64,000 nucleotides of DNA from JAQBDA01 sp963709875 (GTDB taxonomy: Bacteria > Chloroflexota > Anaerolineae > Anaerolineales > UBA4823). Below, one piece after another: positions 37,019 through 45,616 of the stretch. Where the stretch lies: positions 1 through 64,000 of the forward strand of contig CAVPYB010000012.1 of assembly GCA_963709875.1 (NCBI GenBank), written 5' to 3'. The translations under genes and the position numbers were made by a program. The notes below the pieces were generated by a model. That model worked only from the letters and a program-made list of their open reading frames with translations. It ran no database searches and was not told the origin of the DNA. How positions within the stretch are numbered: the stretch's first letter is position 1; every line of letters begins with the position of its first letter.

Positions 37019-37228
37019 ATGCTGCCCGAACTGCATATTGATGACCATGTCCGACTGCGCAAGCCACACCCCTGCGGCAGTTACGATTGGGTCATCGTCC
37101 GGCTGGGGGCAGATATCGGTCTTGTCTGCCAGGGATGCGGGCGGCGTGTGCTGCTTCCACGGCGAACCCTGGCAAAGAGGCTAAAGTCGATTACCACCAG
37201 CGACCCCAACGCGCAGCTTGGAGCCTGA
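37019..37228 (+). CDS. DUF951 family protein
   Basis: A 69-residue small protein of the DUF951 family: DHVRLRKPHPCGSYDWVIVR, LGADIGLVCQGCGRRVLLPR. The conserved HPCG and CXXCGR cysteines suggest a metal-binding beta-barrel-like fold. Function is unknown; such genes often lie near translation or DNA-replication genes. The mRNA is probably leaderless. The NBR1-Ig lipoprotein gene starts 7 bases after its stop. Confidence 0.9.
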   Translation: MLPELHIDDHVRLRKPHPCGSYDWVIVRLGADIGLVCQGCGRRVLLPRRTLAKRLKSITTSDPNAQLGA

Positions 37229-37235
37229 AAGCCCC

Positions 37236-38318
37236 ATGCAGCATAACCCTCACTCACGAAGGTTGATCTTAGCGCCCGCTATCCTGCTGGTGGCGGGCAT
37301 GGCGTTCTGCAATTTGCCCAGCTTTGGCGGTCAGCCAACGCCAACCATGAATGTCACCCAGGCATACCAGACGGTCGAGGCCAGGCTGACCCTTTCAATC
37401 GACCAGACCCCTTCAGGGACTGAGCCGACCCCTGCCGGTCCGTCGCCGACCACCCAGCTGTCCAGCACGCCTAACCAAACCCCGGCCGTGACGCCCATCG
37501 CCCCGTCTGCCACGGTACAACCTACCGCTCAAAGCTGCGACAGAGCCGCAGCCGGAAACCCGATCGATGTAACTATCCCTGACGACAGCCCGCTGCTGCC
37601 GGGTCAGGCTTTTACCAAGATTTGGCGGCTTGTCAACGCCGGCACGTGCAGCTGGACCAGCCAGTATGCGGTCACTTTCTTCTCCGGGGAGCAGATGGGG
37701 GCGCCAGCCGTTGTGCCGCTATCGGGTGATGTCAAACCCGGGCAGACTGTAGATATCTCCGTGGATTTGGTCGCACCCCTCCAGGCGGGGAAATACCAGG
37801 GCAACTGGAAGCTGCGCAATGCCTCCAGCGTCCTTTTTGGCATCGGTCCCGGAGCAAGCTCGCCATTCTGGGTGCGCATTGTTGTTGATAGCACACCGAC
37901 TGCCTCACCGACCGCCGGAACGCCAACTGCGACTTCCACACCAACCACTACACCGGCTGCCATACACGCCAGCGGGAGGGTAGCGCTGAACGTCGGCGAC
38001 CGGATCGACCTGGATACCCTGGGCGTCAACAGCGGCTCGGGTGAAGACCTGTCCTATGAGAGCGATGCCGATGGAAAGCATCCGCTGATCCCGCTGGCGA
38101 ACGTCTTGATCGGCAGGTATGGGTCCAACGAGCCATCGCTCGAGTTGTGCCAGAACGCCAATCTGAGCGATGCTCCCATCATTTCCGAAAGCGTGCCGGT
38201 TGGGTCGTACCTGTGCTACCGCACCAACCAGGGTCTCCCGGGATGGGCGCGCCTAACTGCCTTCAATATAGACAACTACCAGCTGACCCTGGACCTGCTT
38301 ACCTGGTCGCTGCCTTAA
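37236..38318 (+). CDS. Lipoprotein with NBR1-type Ig-like domain
   Basis: A 360-residue exported lipoprotein. The signal peptide LILAPAILLVAGMAFC ends in a lipobox Cys. A Thr/Pro/Ser linker follows. Residues about 100-215 form an NBR1-Ig-like domain with its hallmarks: DVTIPDDSPLLPGQAFTKIW, RLVNAGTCSWTSQYAVTFFS and PLQAGKYQGNWKLRNASS. After a second Thr-rich linker comes a C-terminal globular part with two Cys (SLELCQNANLSD, VGSYLCYRTNQGLPGWARL) resembling bacterial SH3-like or surface-binding modules. The ATG at 37236 is chosen over a TTG at 37218. It may bind cell-wall or extracellular ligands; the specific role is unknown. Confidence 0.88.
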   Translation: MQHNPHSRRLILAPAILLVAGMAFCNLPSFGGQPTPTMNVTQAYQTVEARLTLSIDQTPSGTEPTPAGPSPTTQLSSTPNQTPAVTPIAPSATVQPTAQSCDRAAAGNPIDVTIPDDSPLLPGQAFTKIWRLVNAGTCSWTSQYAVTFFSGEQMGAPAVVPLSGDVKPGQTVDISVDLVAPLQAGKYQGNWKLRNASSVLFGIGPGASSPFWVRIVVDSTPTASPTAGTPTATSTPTTTPAAIHASGRVALNVGDRIDLDTLGVNSGSGEDLSYESDADGKHPLIPLANVLIGRYGSNEPSLELCQNANLSDAPIISESVPVGSYLCYRTNQGLPGWARLTAFNIDNYQLTLDLLTWSLP

Positions 38319-38334
38319 TGCGGACAGCAAGGCG

Positions 38335-39177
38335 ATGGGCACCCTTTACCTGATCGCAACACCAATTGGAAACCTGGAAGATATCAGCGCCCGCGCCTTG
38401 CGGCTGCTCAGCGAGGTGCAGTATATTGCTGCCGAGGATACCCGCCAGACGCGCAAACTGTTAAGCCACTACGACATCCACACACCGCTGACCAGCTATC
38501 ATGACCACAGCCAGGGCACCAAAGTGGACTTCATCCTGGAGCAGCTCAGCACTGGCGACGTCGGGCTGGTTTCCGACGCCGGCACGCCGGGTTTGAACGA
38601 CCCGGGATACGAGCTGGTGCGGGCTGCGCTGGACGCCGGGCATACCGTCAGCCCCATTCCAGGGGCTTGTGCGCCGGTGGCGGCGCTGGTCGCCTCCGGT
38701 CTGCCAACGGATGCCTTCTTATTCCTGGGCTACCTGCCGCGCAAATCCGGTGAGCGCCGCCGTCTGTTGGGTGAAAATGCCGGGCTGCCGTACACACTGC
38801 TTTTCCTGGAAACGCCGCACCGGCTGCTGGCCTCCCTGGAGGAGATGCTCGACATCTTCGGGAACCGCCAGGCAGCCGTGGCGCGCGAGCTGACCAAGCT
38901 GTATGAAGAGATCTTCCGCGGCACGCTGGAAGATGCCCTGCAGCACTTCCGCAAGCAAATTCCGCGCGGCGAGTTCACCCTGGTCATCGCCGGCAGCCAG
39001 CCTCAGGATGAGAAGTGGGATGAGGAGCGTGTATCCCAGGCGGTCAGCCGAGGGATCGAGACCGGGCTGGCGCCTTCAAGATTAGCCGGAAAGATCGCCG
39101 CCGAGTCTGGCTGGCCGCGGCGTGATATCTACCAAATGCTGACCAAACTTCAAAATGCTGGAGAGAGTGACGGATGA
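38335..39177 (+). CDS. rsmI: 16S rRNA (cytidine(1402)-2'-O)-methyltransferase
   Basis: An intact 280-residue SAM-dependent methyltransferase of the tetrapyrrole-methylase fold, which 2'-O-methylates C1402 in the ribosomal P site. It has LYLIATPIGNLEDISARAL, AAEDTRQTRKLLSHY, VGLVSDAGTPGLNDPGYELV, PIPGACAPVAALVASGLPTD, FLGYLPRKSGER, TLLFLETPHRLLASLEEM and ARELTKLYEEIFRGTL, all in the RsmI order. Length matches the family. Its stop overlaps the isomerase start by 4 bases (ATGA). Confidence 0.96.
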   Translation: MGTLYLIATPIGNLEDISARALRLLSEVQYIAAEDTRQTRKLLSHYDIHTPLTSYHDHSQGTKVDFILEQLSTGDVGLVSDAGTPGLNDPGYELVRAALDAGHTVSPIPGACAPVAALVASGLPTDAFLFLGYLPRKSGERRRLLGENAGLPYTLLFLETPHRLLASLEEMLDIFGNRQAAVARELTKLYEEIFRGTLEDALQHFRKQIPRGEFTLVIAGSQPQDEKWDEERVSQAVSRGIETGLAPSRLAGKIAAESGWPRRDIYQMLTKLQNAGESDG

Positions 39178-40253
39178 ATTTAAACGACCTGGACGCCTTC
39201 AAACGCATGGACCCGGAAAATATGATCCAGCATATCGATAGCCTGCCCGAACAGTTGGAGAAAGCCTGGGCACTTGGGATGAGCCAGCCGCTGCCCGCCT
39301 GGCAGGGCATCCGGCAGGTGCTCATCGCCGGCATGGGCGGTTCTGCAATCGGCGGCGACCTGGCTGCAGCCTATATCGAGCCAGGATGCAAAGTGCCGGT
39401 CACCCTGCAGCGCGGCTACGACCTGCCCGGGTGGGCTGAAGGGACACAGACGCTGGTCATCGCATCGTCGCACTCTGGCAATACCGAGGAGACCCTGTCG
39501 GCCTATTCACTGGCACGCTCCCGGGGCTGCCGCATCCTGACAGTCTGCACCGGCGGCGCACTGGCCGAACAGTCCCGGGCTGCAGATGCGCCGCTCTGGC
39601 TTTTCGATCACCAGGGTCAGCCGCGCACGGCGGTGGGGTATTCATTCGCCCTGCTCCTGGCAGCCCTGACCCGCCTGGATCTGGTGCCCGATCCTTCCGC
39701 CGAGCTGGAGGATGCCCTGGCAGTCATGCGCGTACAGCAGGATACCATCCGGGCGGAGGTCCCGGACGTGAACAACCCTGCCAAACGCATGGCAGGGCAG
39801 CTTGTCAACCGCTGGGCCACCATTGTCGGCGCGGAGCACCTGGCGCCGGTTGCGCGGCGCTGGAAAGGGCAGCTGAGCGAGGTGGCAAAAGCCTGGGCAC
39901 AGTTCGAGGACCTGCCGGAGATGGACCATAACACGCTGGCCGGAACGGAGCATCCTGCCTCACGGCTCAGCAACCTGATGGTGATCTTCCTGCGGGCGCC
40001 TTCGCTGCACACCCGCAACCGCCTGCGCACGAACCTGACCAAGCAGACCTTCATGCTGCAGGGGATCGGGACAGACTTCATCGATTCACAGGGCACCAGC
40101 CGTCTAGCGCACCAGTGGAGTTTGCTGCACTTCGGGGATTATGTATCCTACTACCTGGCGATGGCATACGGGGTGGACCCCACGCCGATCGCGACTATCG
40201 AAGGGTTCAAGCAGGAAATGGCTGCGTCTATCCGGGGTGCGATTAAACGATAA
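39174..40253 (+). CDS. Bifunctional phosphoglucose/phosphomannose isomerase
   Basis: An intact 359-residue SIS-domain isomerase of the archaeal/bacterial PGI/PMI type, interconverting glucose 6-phosphate or mannose 6-phosphate with fructose 6-phosphate. The phosphate-binding loops are LIAGMGGSAIGGDLAAAY and LVIASSHSGNTEETLSAYSL. The C-terminal part has EDLPEMDHNTLAGTEHP and FIDSQGTSRLAHQWSLLHFG, with Glu and His as the expected acid/base residues. Coupled to rsmI by a 4-base overlap; the end overlaps the convergent PAP2 gene by 11 bases. Confidence 0.93.
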   Translation: MNLNDLDAFKRMDPENMIQHIDSLPEQLEKAWALGMSQPLPAWQGIRQVLIAGMGGSAIGGDLAAAYIEPGCKVPVTLQRGYDLPGWAEGTQTLVIASSHSGNTEETLSAYSLARSRGCRILTVCTGGALAEQSRAADAPLWLFDHQGQPRTAVGYSFALLLAALTRLDLVPDPSAELEDALAVMRVQQDTIRAEVPDVNNPAKRMAGQLVNRWATIVGAEHLAPVARRWKGQLSEVAKAWAQFEDLPEMDHNTLAGTEHPASRLSNLMVIFLRAPSLHTRNRLRTNLTKQTFMLQGIGTDFIDSQGTSRLAHQWSLLHFGDYVSYYLAMAYGVDPTPIATIEGFKQEMAASIRGAIKR

Positions 40254-40758
40254 GCAGGATGACCAGCCCCATCAGCAGACCAAGGAACAGTCCTGCGGCG
40301 ATATCCGCCAGGTAATGTACTCCCATGGCTACCCTGGCAAGCGATACTGCCAGAGCCCAGACCACCAGCAGGAGACCAAACCAGAGCGGACCCAGGCCCA
40401 GCCCGAGCACTGCAAGCATCATCGCCCGTGCGGCGTGCCCGGATGGGAAGGAATGCGGGTCGGTGGCTCGGTAGATATTCCCCCACTCGCCTTCAGGTCT
40501 GCGGCGGCGTACGGTGAACTTGATCGCCATAACAACGACCGCTGTGACTACGATGCCAGCTGCCATGATCACCTCTACAGACCGCCAGTCCTGCGGTCCA
40601 AACAGCCATAGCAGCCCCAACCCCAGCAGCCAGAACCAGGAATCGCCGGAGTGCGCCAGCAGGGCAGCACCCGTGCGCAGCAATCCCGGGCGTTCGGCGA
40701 CGCGCATCTTCTCCGAAAGGCGGGCGTCCAGATCGAGCACGCTCTGCATACTGGGCAC
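40243..40758 (-). CDS. PAP2-family membrane phosphatase
   Basis: A 171-residue membrane phosphatase, possibly acting on undecaprenyl pyrophosphate or phosphatidate. The tripartite acid-phosphatase motif is complete: IKFTVRRRRPEGEW (KX6RP), DPHSFPSGHAARAMML (PSGH) and SLARVAMGVHYLADIAAG (SRX5HX3D form with Ala-Arg). Four to five membrane segments. The start is a GTG at 40758, just after the stop of the nucleotidyltransferase gene (an ATG at 40749 is the alternative), suggesting coupling. Confidence 0.88.
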   Translation of the reverse strand: MPSMQSVLDLDARLSEKMRVAERPGLLRTGAALLAHSGDSWFWLLGLGLLWLFGPQDWRSVEVIMAAGIVVTAVVVMAIKFTVRRRRPEGEWGNIYRATDPHSFPSGHAARAMMLAVLGLGLGPLWFGLLLVVWALAVSLARVAMGVHYLADIAAGLFLGLLMGLVILLIV

Positions 40759-40760
40759 GC

Positions 40761-41538
40761 TCAGGCGGGCTGCTGCTGAGACAGGTCGGCGCGCATCATC
40801 TCCAATTGGTGCGGCTTATCGACATCCATCCCCACTTCGGCATACGGGCAGAGAATCGCCTGACCGGTGATATTCAGGCGTTTGGTGAGTTTCTTGACCG
40901 CCCCATCCAGTGTGATGGCGTGCAGCATAACAAGGATCAGGGTATCAAACCCCATCAGAGCAGCCTGCTTCAAAGCATTCTTGCGGGCAGCGACCAGCTT
41001 GCTCCATACTGCGTCATCCGCGGAGACCATGCGGGTGGCGAGCACGTTCATATCCCCACCGCACACTTCGACATCTTTCAAGCGGATGTAGGAACGCTTC
41101 GAGGTAGGGAAGCGCTTCTCCATCACCTGGCGCGTGATCACATTATAGTAAGCATCCTCATCGGACTGGCTCGCCATATCCACCAGCCAGTCGACCATCT
41201 CATGCGTGATGGCAGGTATATCGGAGGAGGCCACCAGGGCATGGCTGGTATCCGGGTTCAAGGCGCAGCAGCTCCAGGATACCTGCCCGGACATTAGCGA
41301 TCATATCCCCCTGGGAGGGCAGGCAGGAAGCAACTTTCGGGCAAACGAACTCGTCATTGTCCGGCAGCCCGATAACGATCACATCATCGATCTTACCGGC
41401 GCCGGTCAGCGCATCCAGCACCCACTGGATCATCGGCTTGCCTGCCACGTCCAGCAGCGCCTTGGAGATGCCCTGCGTGTATTCGTAAAGCGGCTCCCCC
41501 GGCGCGGGGACACCACCGGCGATGACGATTGCATCCAT
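40761..41538 (-). CDS. NTP-transferase (MobA-like nucleotidyltransferase, frameshifted)
   Basis: About 258 residues when restored. The N-terminus reads MDAIVIAGGVPAPGEPLYEY and SKALLDVAGKPMIQWVLDAL, the nucleotide-sugar pyrophosphorylase/MobA-like GT-A start, though the classic GXG-XR loop is modified. After a shift near 41260 it continues with SHALVASSDIPAITHEMVDW, typical of the metal-binding Asp region (SSDIP), and ends with AILCPYAEVGMDVDKPHQLE. Its start codon overlaps the upstream stop by one base (TGATG). The nucleotide and acceptor are unknown. Confidence 0.8.
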
Positions 41539-42444
41539 CAGTTTAACTCCTGCAGTTGGGGTTCGAATTCGAGCTGTTTCAGCATCCCGTTCAGCTCGTC
41601 GTAGGTGAGCGGGCGACCTTTACCGGAGACCGCTACCAGGGCAGCTTCCATCATATTGGTGCCGAAGGAACGCCCCTCCATAACCGGAGTAGATGTCACC
41701 AGGTATTTCACCCCTGCCTGGCGGAACAGCTCGACATCACCTGGCGTGGTTGTATTGGTAGCGATCACCTTCCCATCCAGCCGGTCGGGCATGTGCCGCT
41801 TGACATAATGACAGTCCCCGGTGATGACGGTTGCCCACTGGTAGTGCTCCTCCCATTTCGGGATGCGCTTCTCCTGCTTCTCGCCGGTAGGGTAGATCCA
41901 GGGAAAAGGCAGGCGACCGGCAATCGGCATCACTATTGCCGCCAGCCGCTTGACACTCTGGGGCGAATGCAGTGGGAGCGGCAGACCCAAAGCGAACATC
42001 AGATCCCCGAAGACACACTCGTAGCCCGCATCCACAAAGGAGGTGGTCATCCCCCAGCGGTCGGCGCCCAGCGCGATCAGAACTTTCTTGCCCCTGGCAT
42101 TGATATAATCCCCGATTTGGGAGTCGATGAATGGGGCCAGATGGTTTTCCAGGGTATTCTTCAGCCCTGCGCCGTCCACAAGCGGGGTTTGGGAGACAAA
42201 TCGCACCATGGACTGCACACTAATACAATGGATACCATTTTTCATCCACCAGCACACCCAGGTCTGCCCCGCCTACCCCGAAGGCATCCACTTTGCCATC
42301 CATCTCTTTGAACAGCTGGGCAGCTTTCTCCATGTCGCCATCGGTGCCGATGCGCTCGATGCTCACTTTTTCGCCCAGCAGCTCGACTTCCACCGCTTTG
42401 TCGCGCTTCGAAGAGCCAATACTAATGCTGACTGCCCGTTTCAT
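41538..42444 (-). CDS. Family usually annotated quinate 5-dehydrogenase (frameshifted)
   Basis: About 301 residues when restored. The start is MKRAVSISIGSSKRDKAVEV with a GAGGTC-like site, then IERIGTDGDMEKAAQLFKEM and DGKVDAFGVGGADLGVLV. After a shift near 42235 come TPLVDGAGLKNTLENHLAPF, GKKVLIALGADRWGMTTSFV, GKVIATNTTTPGDVELFRQA and LVTSTPVMEGRSFGTNMMEA. I recall this conserved family, common in Chloroflexota and related groups, being auto-annotated quinate 5-dehydrogenase, but I see no standard Rossmann motif, so the function is unproven. It is coupled to the nucleotidyltransferase by a TGATG overlap. Confidence 0.75.
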
Positions 42445-42656
42445 GGGGACCTCCTGATCTTGGGACGGCTCACTCAGATACTGGGTAATTTGCCTGAAGG
42501 CAATGTCCGGAATTCGTGCCCAACCCAGTATACTCCGAACGTCTAAAAGTGAAACCCCAACCGGGTGGAGTGGTTGCACCATGTGCAGGGACAGGGCATA
42601 TTGCAGAGCTAAAAACCGACAAATTGTTTAGTATTGGCTTAATATGCGGGGAGGAT

Positions 42657-42686
42657 TTGATTTCCGGAATGTGAAAAGGTTATAAT
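42657..42686 (+). promoter_or_regulatory. Promoter of the branched-chain aminotransferase gene
   Basis: TTGATT at 42657-42662, an 18-base spacer, and TATAAT at 42681-42686. Confidence 0.65.
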
Positions 42687-42740
42687 CACCCTACCGGATC
42701 CACGTGCGGCACAAACTTTACCGGTCGGAGGTGAACAGCG

Positions 42741-43703
42741 ATGGTTCTTCCAATTCACGCCTATTTCAAAGGCGAGATCGTCCCTTACGCAGAAGCAAAG
42801 GTGGGTGTGCTCACGCATGCCCTGAACTACGGAACAGCTGTGTTCGCCGGGATGCGCGCGTATTGGAACCCGGAAAACGAGCAGTTGTTCCTCTTCCGGC
42901 CGCTGGACCATTTCAAGCGCTTCCTGAACTCGGCCAAGATCATGAACATGGCATTAGACCAGACACCCGAGAGCCTGACCCAGATCACCACCAACTTGCT
43001 GCGTACGGACGGATACCAGCGCGATGTTTACATCCGCCCGCTGGTGTATAAAGCGGACGAGATCATCGGTGTGAAGCTCCACGATCTGCAGGATGAGTTC
43101 TCCATCGTCGCCCTACCCTTCGACCGCTACGTAGCCAAGGAGACCGACGCGCACGTTACCATCTCCTCCTGGCGGCGGGTGGACGATAACGCCATCCCCG
43201 CCCGGGGCAAGATCAGCGGGGCTTACGCAAACTCCGCCCTGATCAAGACCGACGCAGTCCGCGCCGGCTTCGACGAGGCGCTGGTGCTCAACCAGGACGG
43301 GCATCTTTCCGAAGCCAGCGCTATGAATATCTTCATGCTGCGCAACGGGACTGTAATTACACCGCCCATCACCGATAACATCCTGGAAGGCATCACCCGG
43401 CGCACGGTCATGGAGCTGATCGAGGTGGAGCTGGGCTTGCCGGTAGTGGAAAGACAGATCGACCGCACCGAAGTCTACCTGTGTGACGAGTTTTTCATGA
43501 CCGGCACCGCGGCCCAGATCACCGCCGTCACCAAAGTGGATTATCGATCGGTTGGCAGCGGCGTAATGGGTCCCTACACCACACAACTGCGGCAGTTCTT
43601 CGACTCCGCCGTGCGCGGCAAGCTGCCAAAATACGCCCACTGGAACGTCCCAATATATGCCGCGGAGGCAGAAAAGGTGGAAGTGACAGCCATTCCAGGT
43701 TAG
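42741..43703 (+). CDS. ilvE: Branched-chain amino acid aminotransferase
   Basis: An intact 320-residue fold-type IV PLP transaminase for valine, leucine and isoleucine. It has LTHALNYGTAVFAGMRAYWN, HFKRFLNSAKIMNM, VYIRPLVYKADEIIGVKL, the catalytic Lys in the KISGAYANSALIKTDAV stretch, GFDEALVLNQDGHLSEASAM and ITPPITDNILEGITRRTV, and it ends with EVYLCDEFFMTGTAAQITAV. A GGAGGTG site lies 7 bases before the ATG. It has its own promoter and faces the minus-strand cluster convergently. Confidence 0.94.
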   Translation: MVLPIHAYFKGEIVPYAEAKVGVLTHALNYGTAVFAGMRAYWNPENEQLFLFRPLDHFKRFLNSAKIMNMALDQTPESLTQITTNLLRTDGYQRDVYIRPLVYKADEIIGVKLHDLQDEFSIVALPFDRYVAKETDAHVTISSWRRVDDNAIPARGKISGAYANSALIKTDAVRAGFDEALVLNQDGHLSEASAMNIFMLRNGTVITPPITDNILEGITRRTVMELIEVELGLPVVERQIDRTEVYLCDEFFMTGTAAQITAVTKVDYRSVGSGVMGPYTTQLRQFFDSAVRGKLPKYAHWNVPIYAAEAEKVEVTAIPG

Positions 43704-43714
43704 GCACAAAAAAT

Positions 43715-44263
43715 TCAATCCAGGTCGATAATCTCGCCTGCAACCTCACCCCCATCCTGGATGCGCAGCAGCCCCACGCTGGGGGTGATGGATTTAATAT
43801 CCGGGAAATGCGGCGAACCGGGATTGAACAACAGCACGTCCCCCACCCATTGGTTCAGCGGGCGGTGGGTGTGCCCGAAGACGATCACGCGGACATCCGG
43901 AAATGCCTGCAGCAGGCGCGGCTGGAACATCTCCAGGCGGTAGCCTCGGGTAATGTACTCTACCCGGTCGAGAAGATAATCCCACCAGCGCCCGTGCCCG
44001 TGGGTCAGACCGACCTCGACGCCCGCATAGACCAGGCTGCGCTGGAACGGCAGGTGCGGCAGCGCCAGCCAATCCCGGTTGCCGCGCACTGCATGTACAG
44101 GAGCCAGCTCTTCGAGCTGGGCCAGCACCCCCGGCGTGGAGACATCCCCGGCGTGCAGGATCTCGCTCACGCCAGCCGCCTGGAAGATGTCCAGGACGCG
44201 CCGGTCGATGCTCCGGCGGCGGTCCGGCACGTGTGTATCCGCGATCACACCCAGGGTCAGCAT
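43715..44263 (-). CDS. Metallophosphoesterase, YfcE/MJ0936-like
   Basis: A 182-residue calcineurin-like phosphodiesterase with the full metal-site series: LGVIADTHVPDRR, ILHAGDVSTPGV, VRGNRDWLALP, VGLTHGHGRWWD and VIVFGHTHRPLNQ, then LFNPGSPHFP. Compact single domain typical of YfcE-type enzymes acting on small phosphodiesters; the physiological substrate is unknown. It starts 6 bases after the Eis-like gene, as the last member of the long minus-strand run. Confidence 0.9.
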   Translation of the reverse strand: MLTLGVIADTHVPDRRRSIDRRVLDIFQAAGVSEILHAGDVSTPGVLAQLEELAPVHAVRGNRDWLALPHLPFQRSLVYAGVEVGLTHGHGRWWDYLLDRVEYITRGYRLEMFQPRLLQAFPDVRVIVFGHTHRPLNQWVGDVLLFNPGSPHFPDIKSITPSVGLLRIQDGGEVAGEIIDLD

Positions 44264-44269
44264 TGAAGG

Positions 44270-45616
44270 CTAGGAAACCGGCCATACATCAGACGCCTGC
44301 CTGGGAAACAGGGCTTCCAGCAGACCGGCGGCGTCATCGCTCTCCGACCAGCAGTCCGCAAAAGCCGCATCAAGCTGCTCGAAAGATCGATAGCCGAACA
44401 GCAGCTGCAGGAAAGATAGCCCCGGGAAGCCGGCGTCCCCGGAATGCCCCAGCGGGGTAGGCGACCACGGCTCGATGGCGGCGATAGTGCCGCCCTCGAA
44501 GGCCAGCTTCAGCCCCTGCCGGTAGAACGTCAGCTTGAGCTCGCCGGAGTGTCCGGCGTAGGGGGATGATTCCAGGCGCCTCTGCAAGACTGGCTGGATG
44601 TGTTGCAAAAACCTGGGGATATCCGGCAAGCGCAGGTACCAGGCGTACGGCAGGCGCACGCGCGGCAGGCGGTCTTTGAACACCTTATAAACTGGATGCT
44701 CGCTGCCCAGCCAGAAGCCGAACACGCCAAAAGGCTCCTTTCCGAGCTGGCGGGCATATTCTTCGCCGGTAGACTTCAGGTAGCGCACCATGCTCGGCGT
44801 GACCTGCGCCCACGAGACGCCCGGCTTCAGCTCATACAGATAGACCGCCAGCGTGACACCTTTGGCCCAACTGAAGTACGGGTGGGCAATGATGCCCACC
44901 GCCTCCCCTGCTTGGGTCTCGATAATGCGCAGCTCGGCACGGTTGATGTTCTGCTGGCTCTTACCTTGCAGCTCGTAGCGCCATTCGGCCTCTCCCCAGA
45001 CGCAGCTCACCAGAGAGCGGCGGCAGCCGAGATCGTACAGCTCGGAGATGAGCGGTATGTCGTCGAGGCGTGCGGGGCGGATGCGGTATGGCTCCTGCTC
45101 ATCTTCCTTCAGCTTGGGAACTTGCGGCAGGTATCCCAGCCTACCGCCGCCCAGGTCCAGCGCCATCTCGTACCCGAACTGGCGGTAGTAATACGGGATG
45201 CCGGTGATGGCCTGAAGCATCTCGCCGCGCGCTGCGCTCCAGTCGTGGATGGTCCCGAACTGGGCGCGCACCAACCCGCGGTTGCGGTATTCCGGCAGGG
45301 TGCCGACCAGCTCCGGACGCCCAACTTTGAACTCCACGCCGGCGTACGACCAGACCTGCGAGATGATGTTCAGGCTGGATACGATCGCCCCGCTGCCGGT
45401 ATCCTCGACTATGGTGAAATCACCGGCATCGAAGCTCGGGTGTGGGAGGGAGAGCAGGTCGCGTGTCCAGGCTCCCAACCGCTCGTCGGGCTGGTCGGGA
45501 CCGTCGTCGCTGTGCAGGCTGGCGTTGAAGTCTGCCAGAGCATCCGCATCCGCCGGGGTGGAGCGGCGCAGCACCAGCCCGTCCCCGAGGTCACTTAGTA
45601 TCACTGCATTATTCAT
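44270..45616 (-). CDS. Eis-like GNAT acetyltransferase with SCP2-like C-terminal domain
   Basis: An intact 448-residue protein with the tripartite layout of Eis/DUF4111-type acetyltransferases: an N-terminal GNAT domain (VGTLPEYRNRGLVRAQFGTI is the acetyl-CoA loop), a second GNAT-like domain (from about residue 180), and a C-terminal SCP2-like domain (GELKLTFYRQGLKLAFEGG). Mycobacterial Eis acetylates aminoglycosides at several amines; homologues act on varied amines, so drug resistance is only possible. The ATG at 45616 lies inside the 3' end of the MFS gene (8-base overlap), giving tight coupling between an exporter and an acetyltransferase. Confidence 0.85.
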   Translation of the reverse strand: MNNAVILSDLGDGLVLRRSTPADADALADFNASLHSDDGPDQPDERLGAWTRDLLSLPHPSFDAGDFTIVEDTGSGAIVSSLNIISQVWSYAGVEFKVGRPELVGTLPEYRNRGLVRAQFGTIHDWSAARGEMLQAITGIPYYYRQFGYEMALDLGGGRLGYLPQVPKLKEDEQEPYRIRPARLDDIPLISELYDLGCRRSLVSCVWGEAEWRYELQGKSQQNINRAELRIIETQAGEAVGIIAHPYFSWAKGVTLAVYLYELKPGVSWAQVTPSMVRYLKSTGEEYARQLGKEPFGVFGFWLGSEHPVYKVFKDRLPRVRLPYAWYLRLPDIPRFLQHIQPVLQRRLESSPYAGHSGELKLTFYRQGLKLAFEGGTIAAIEPWSPTPLGHSGDAGFPGLSFLQLLFGYRSFEQLDAAFADCWSESDDAAGLLEALFPRQASDVWPVS

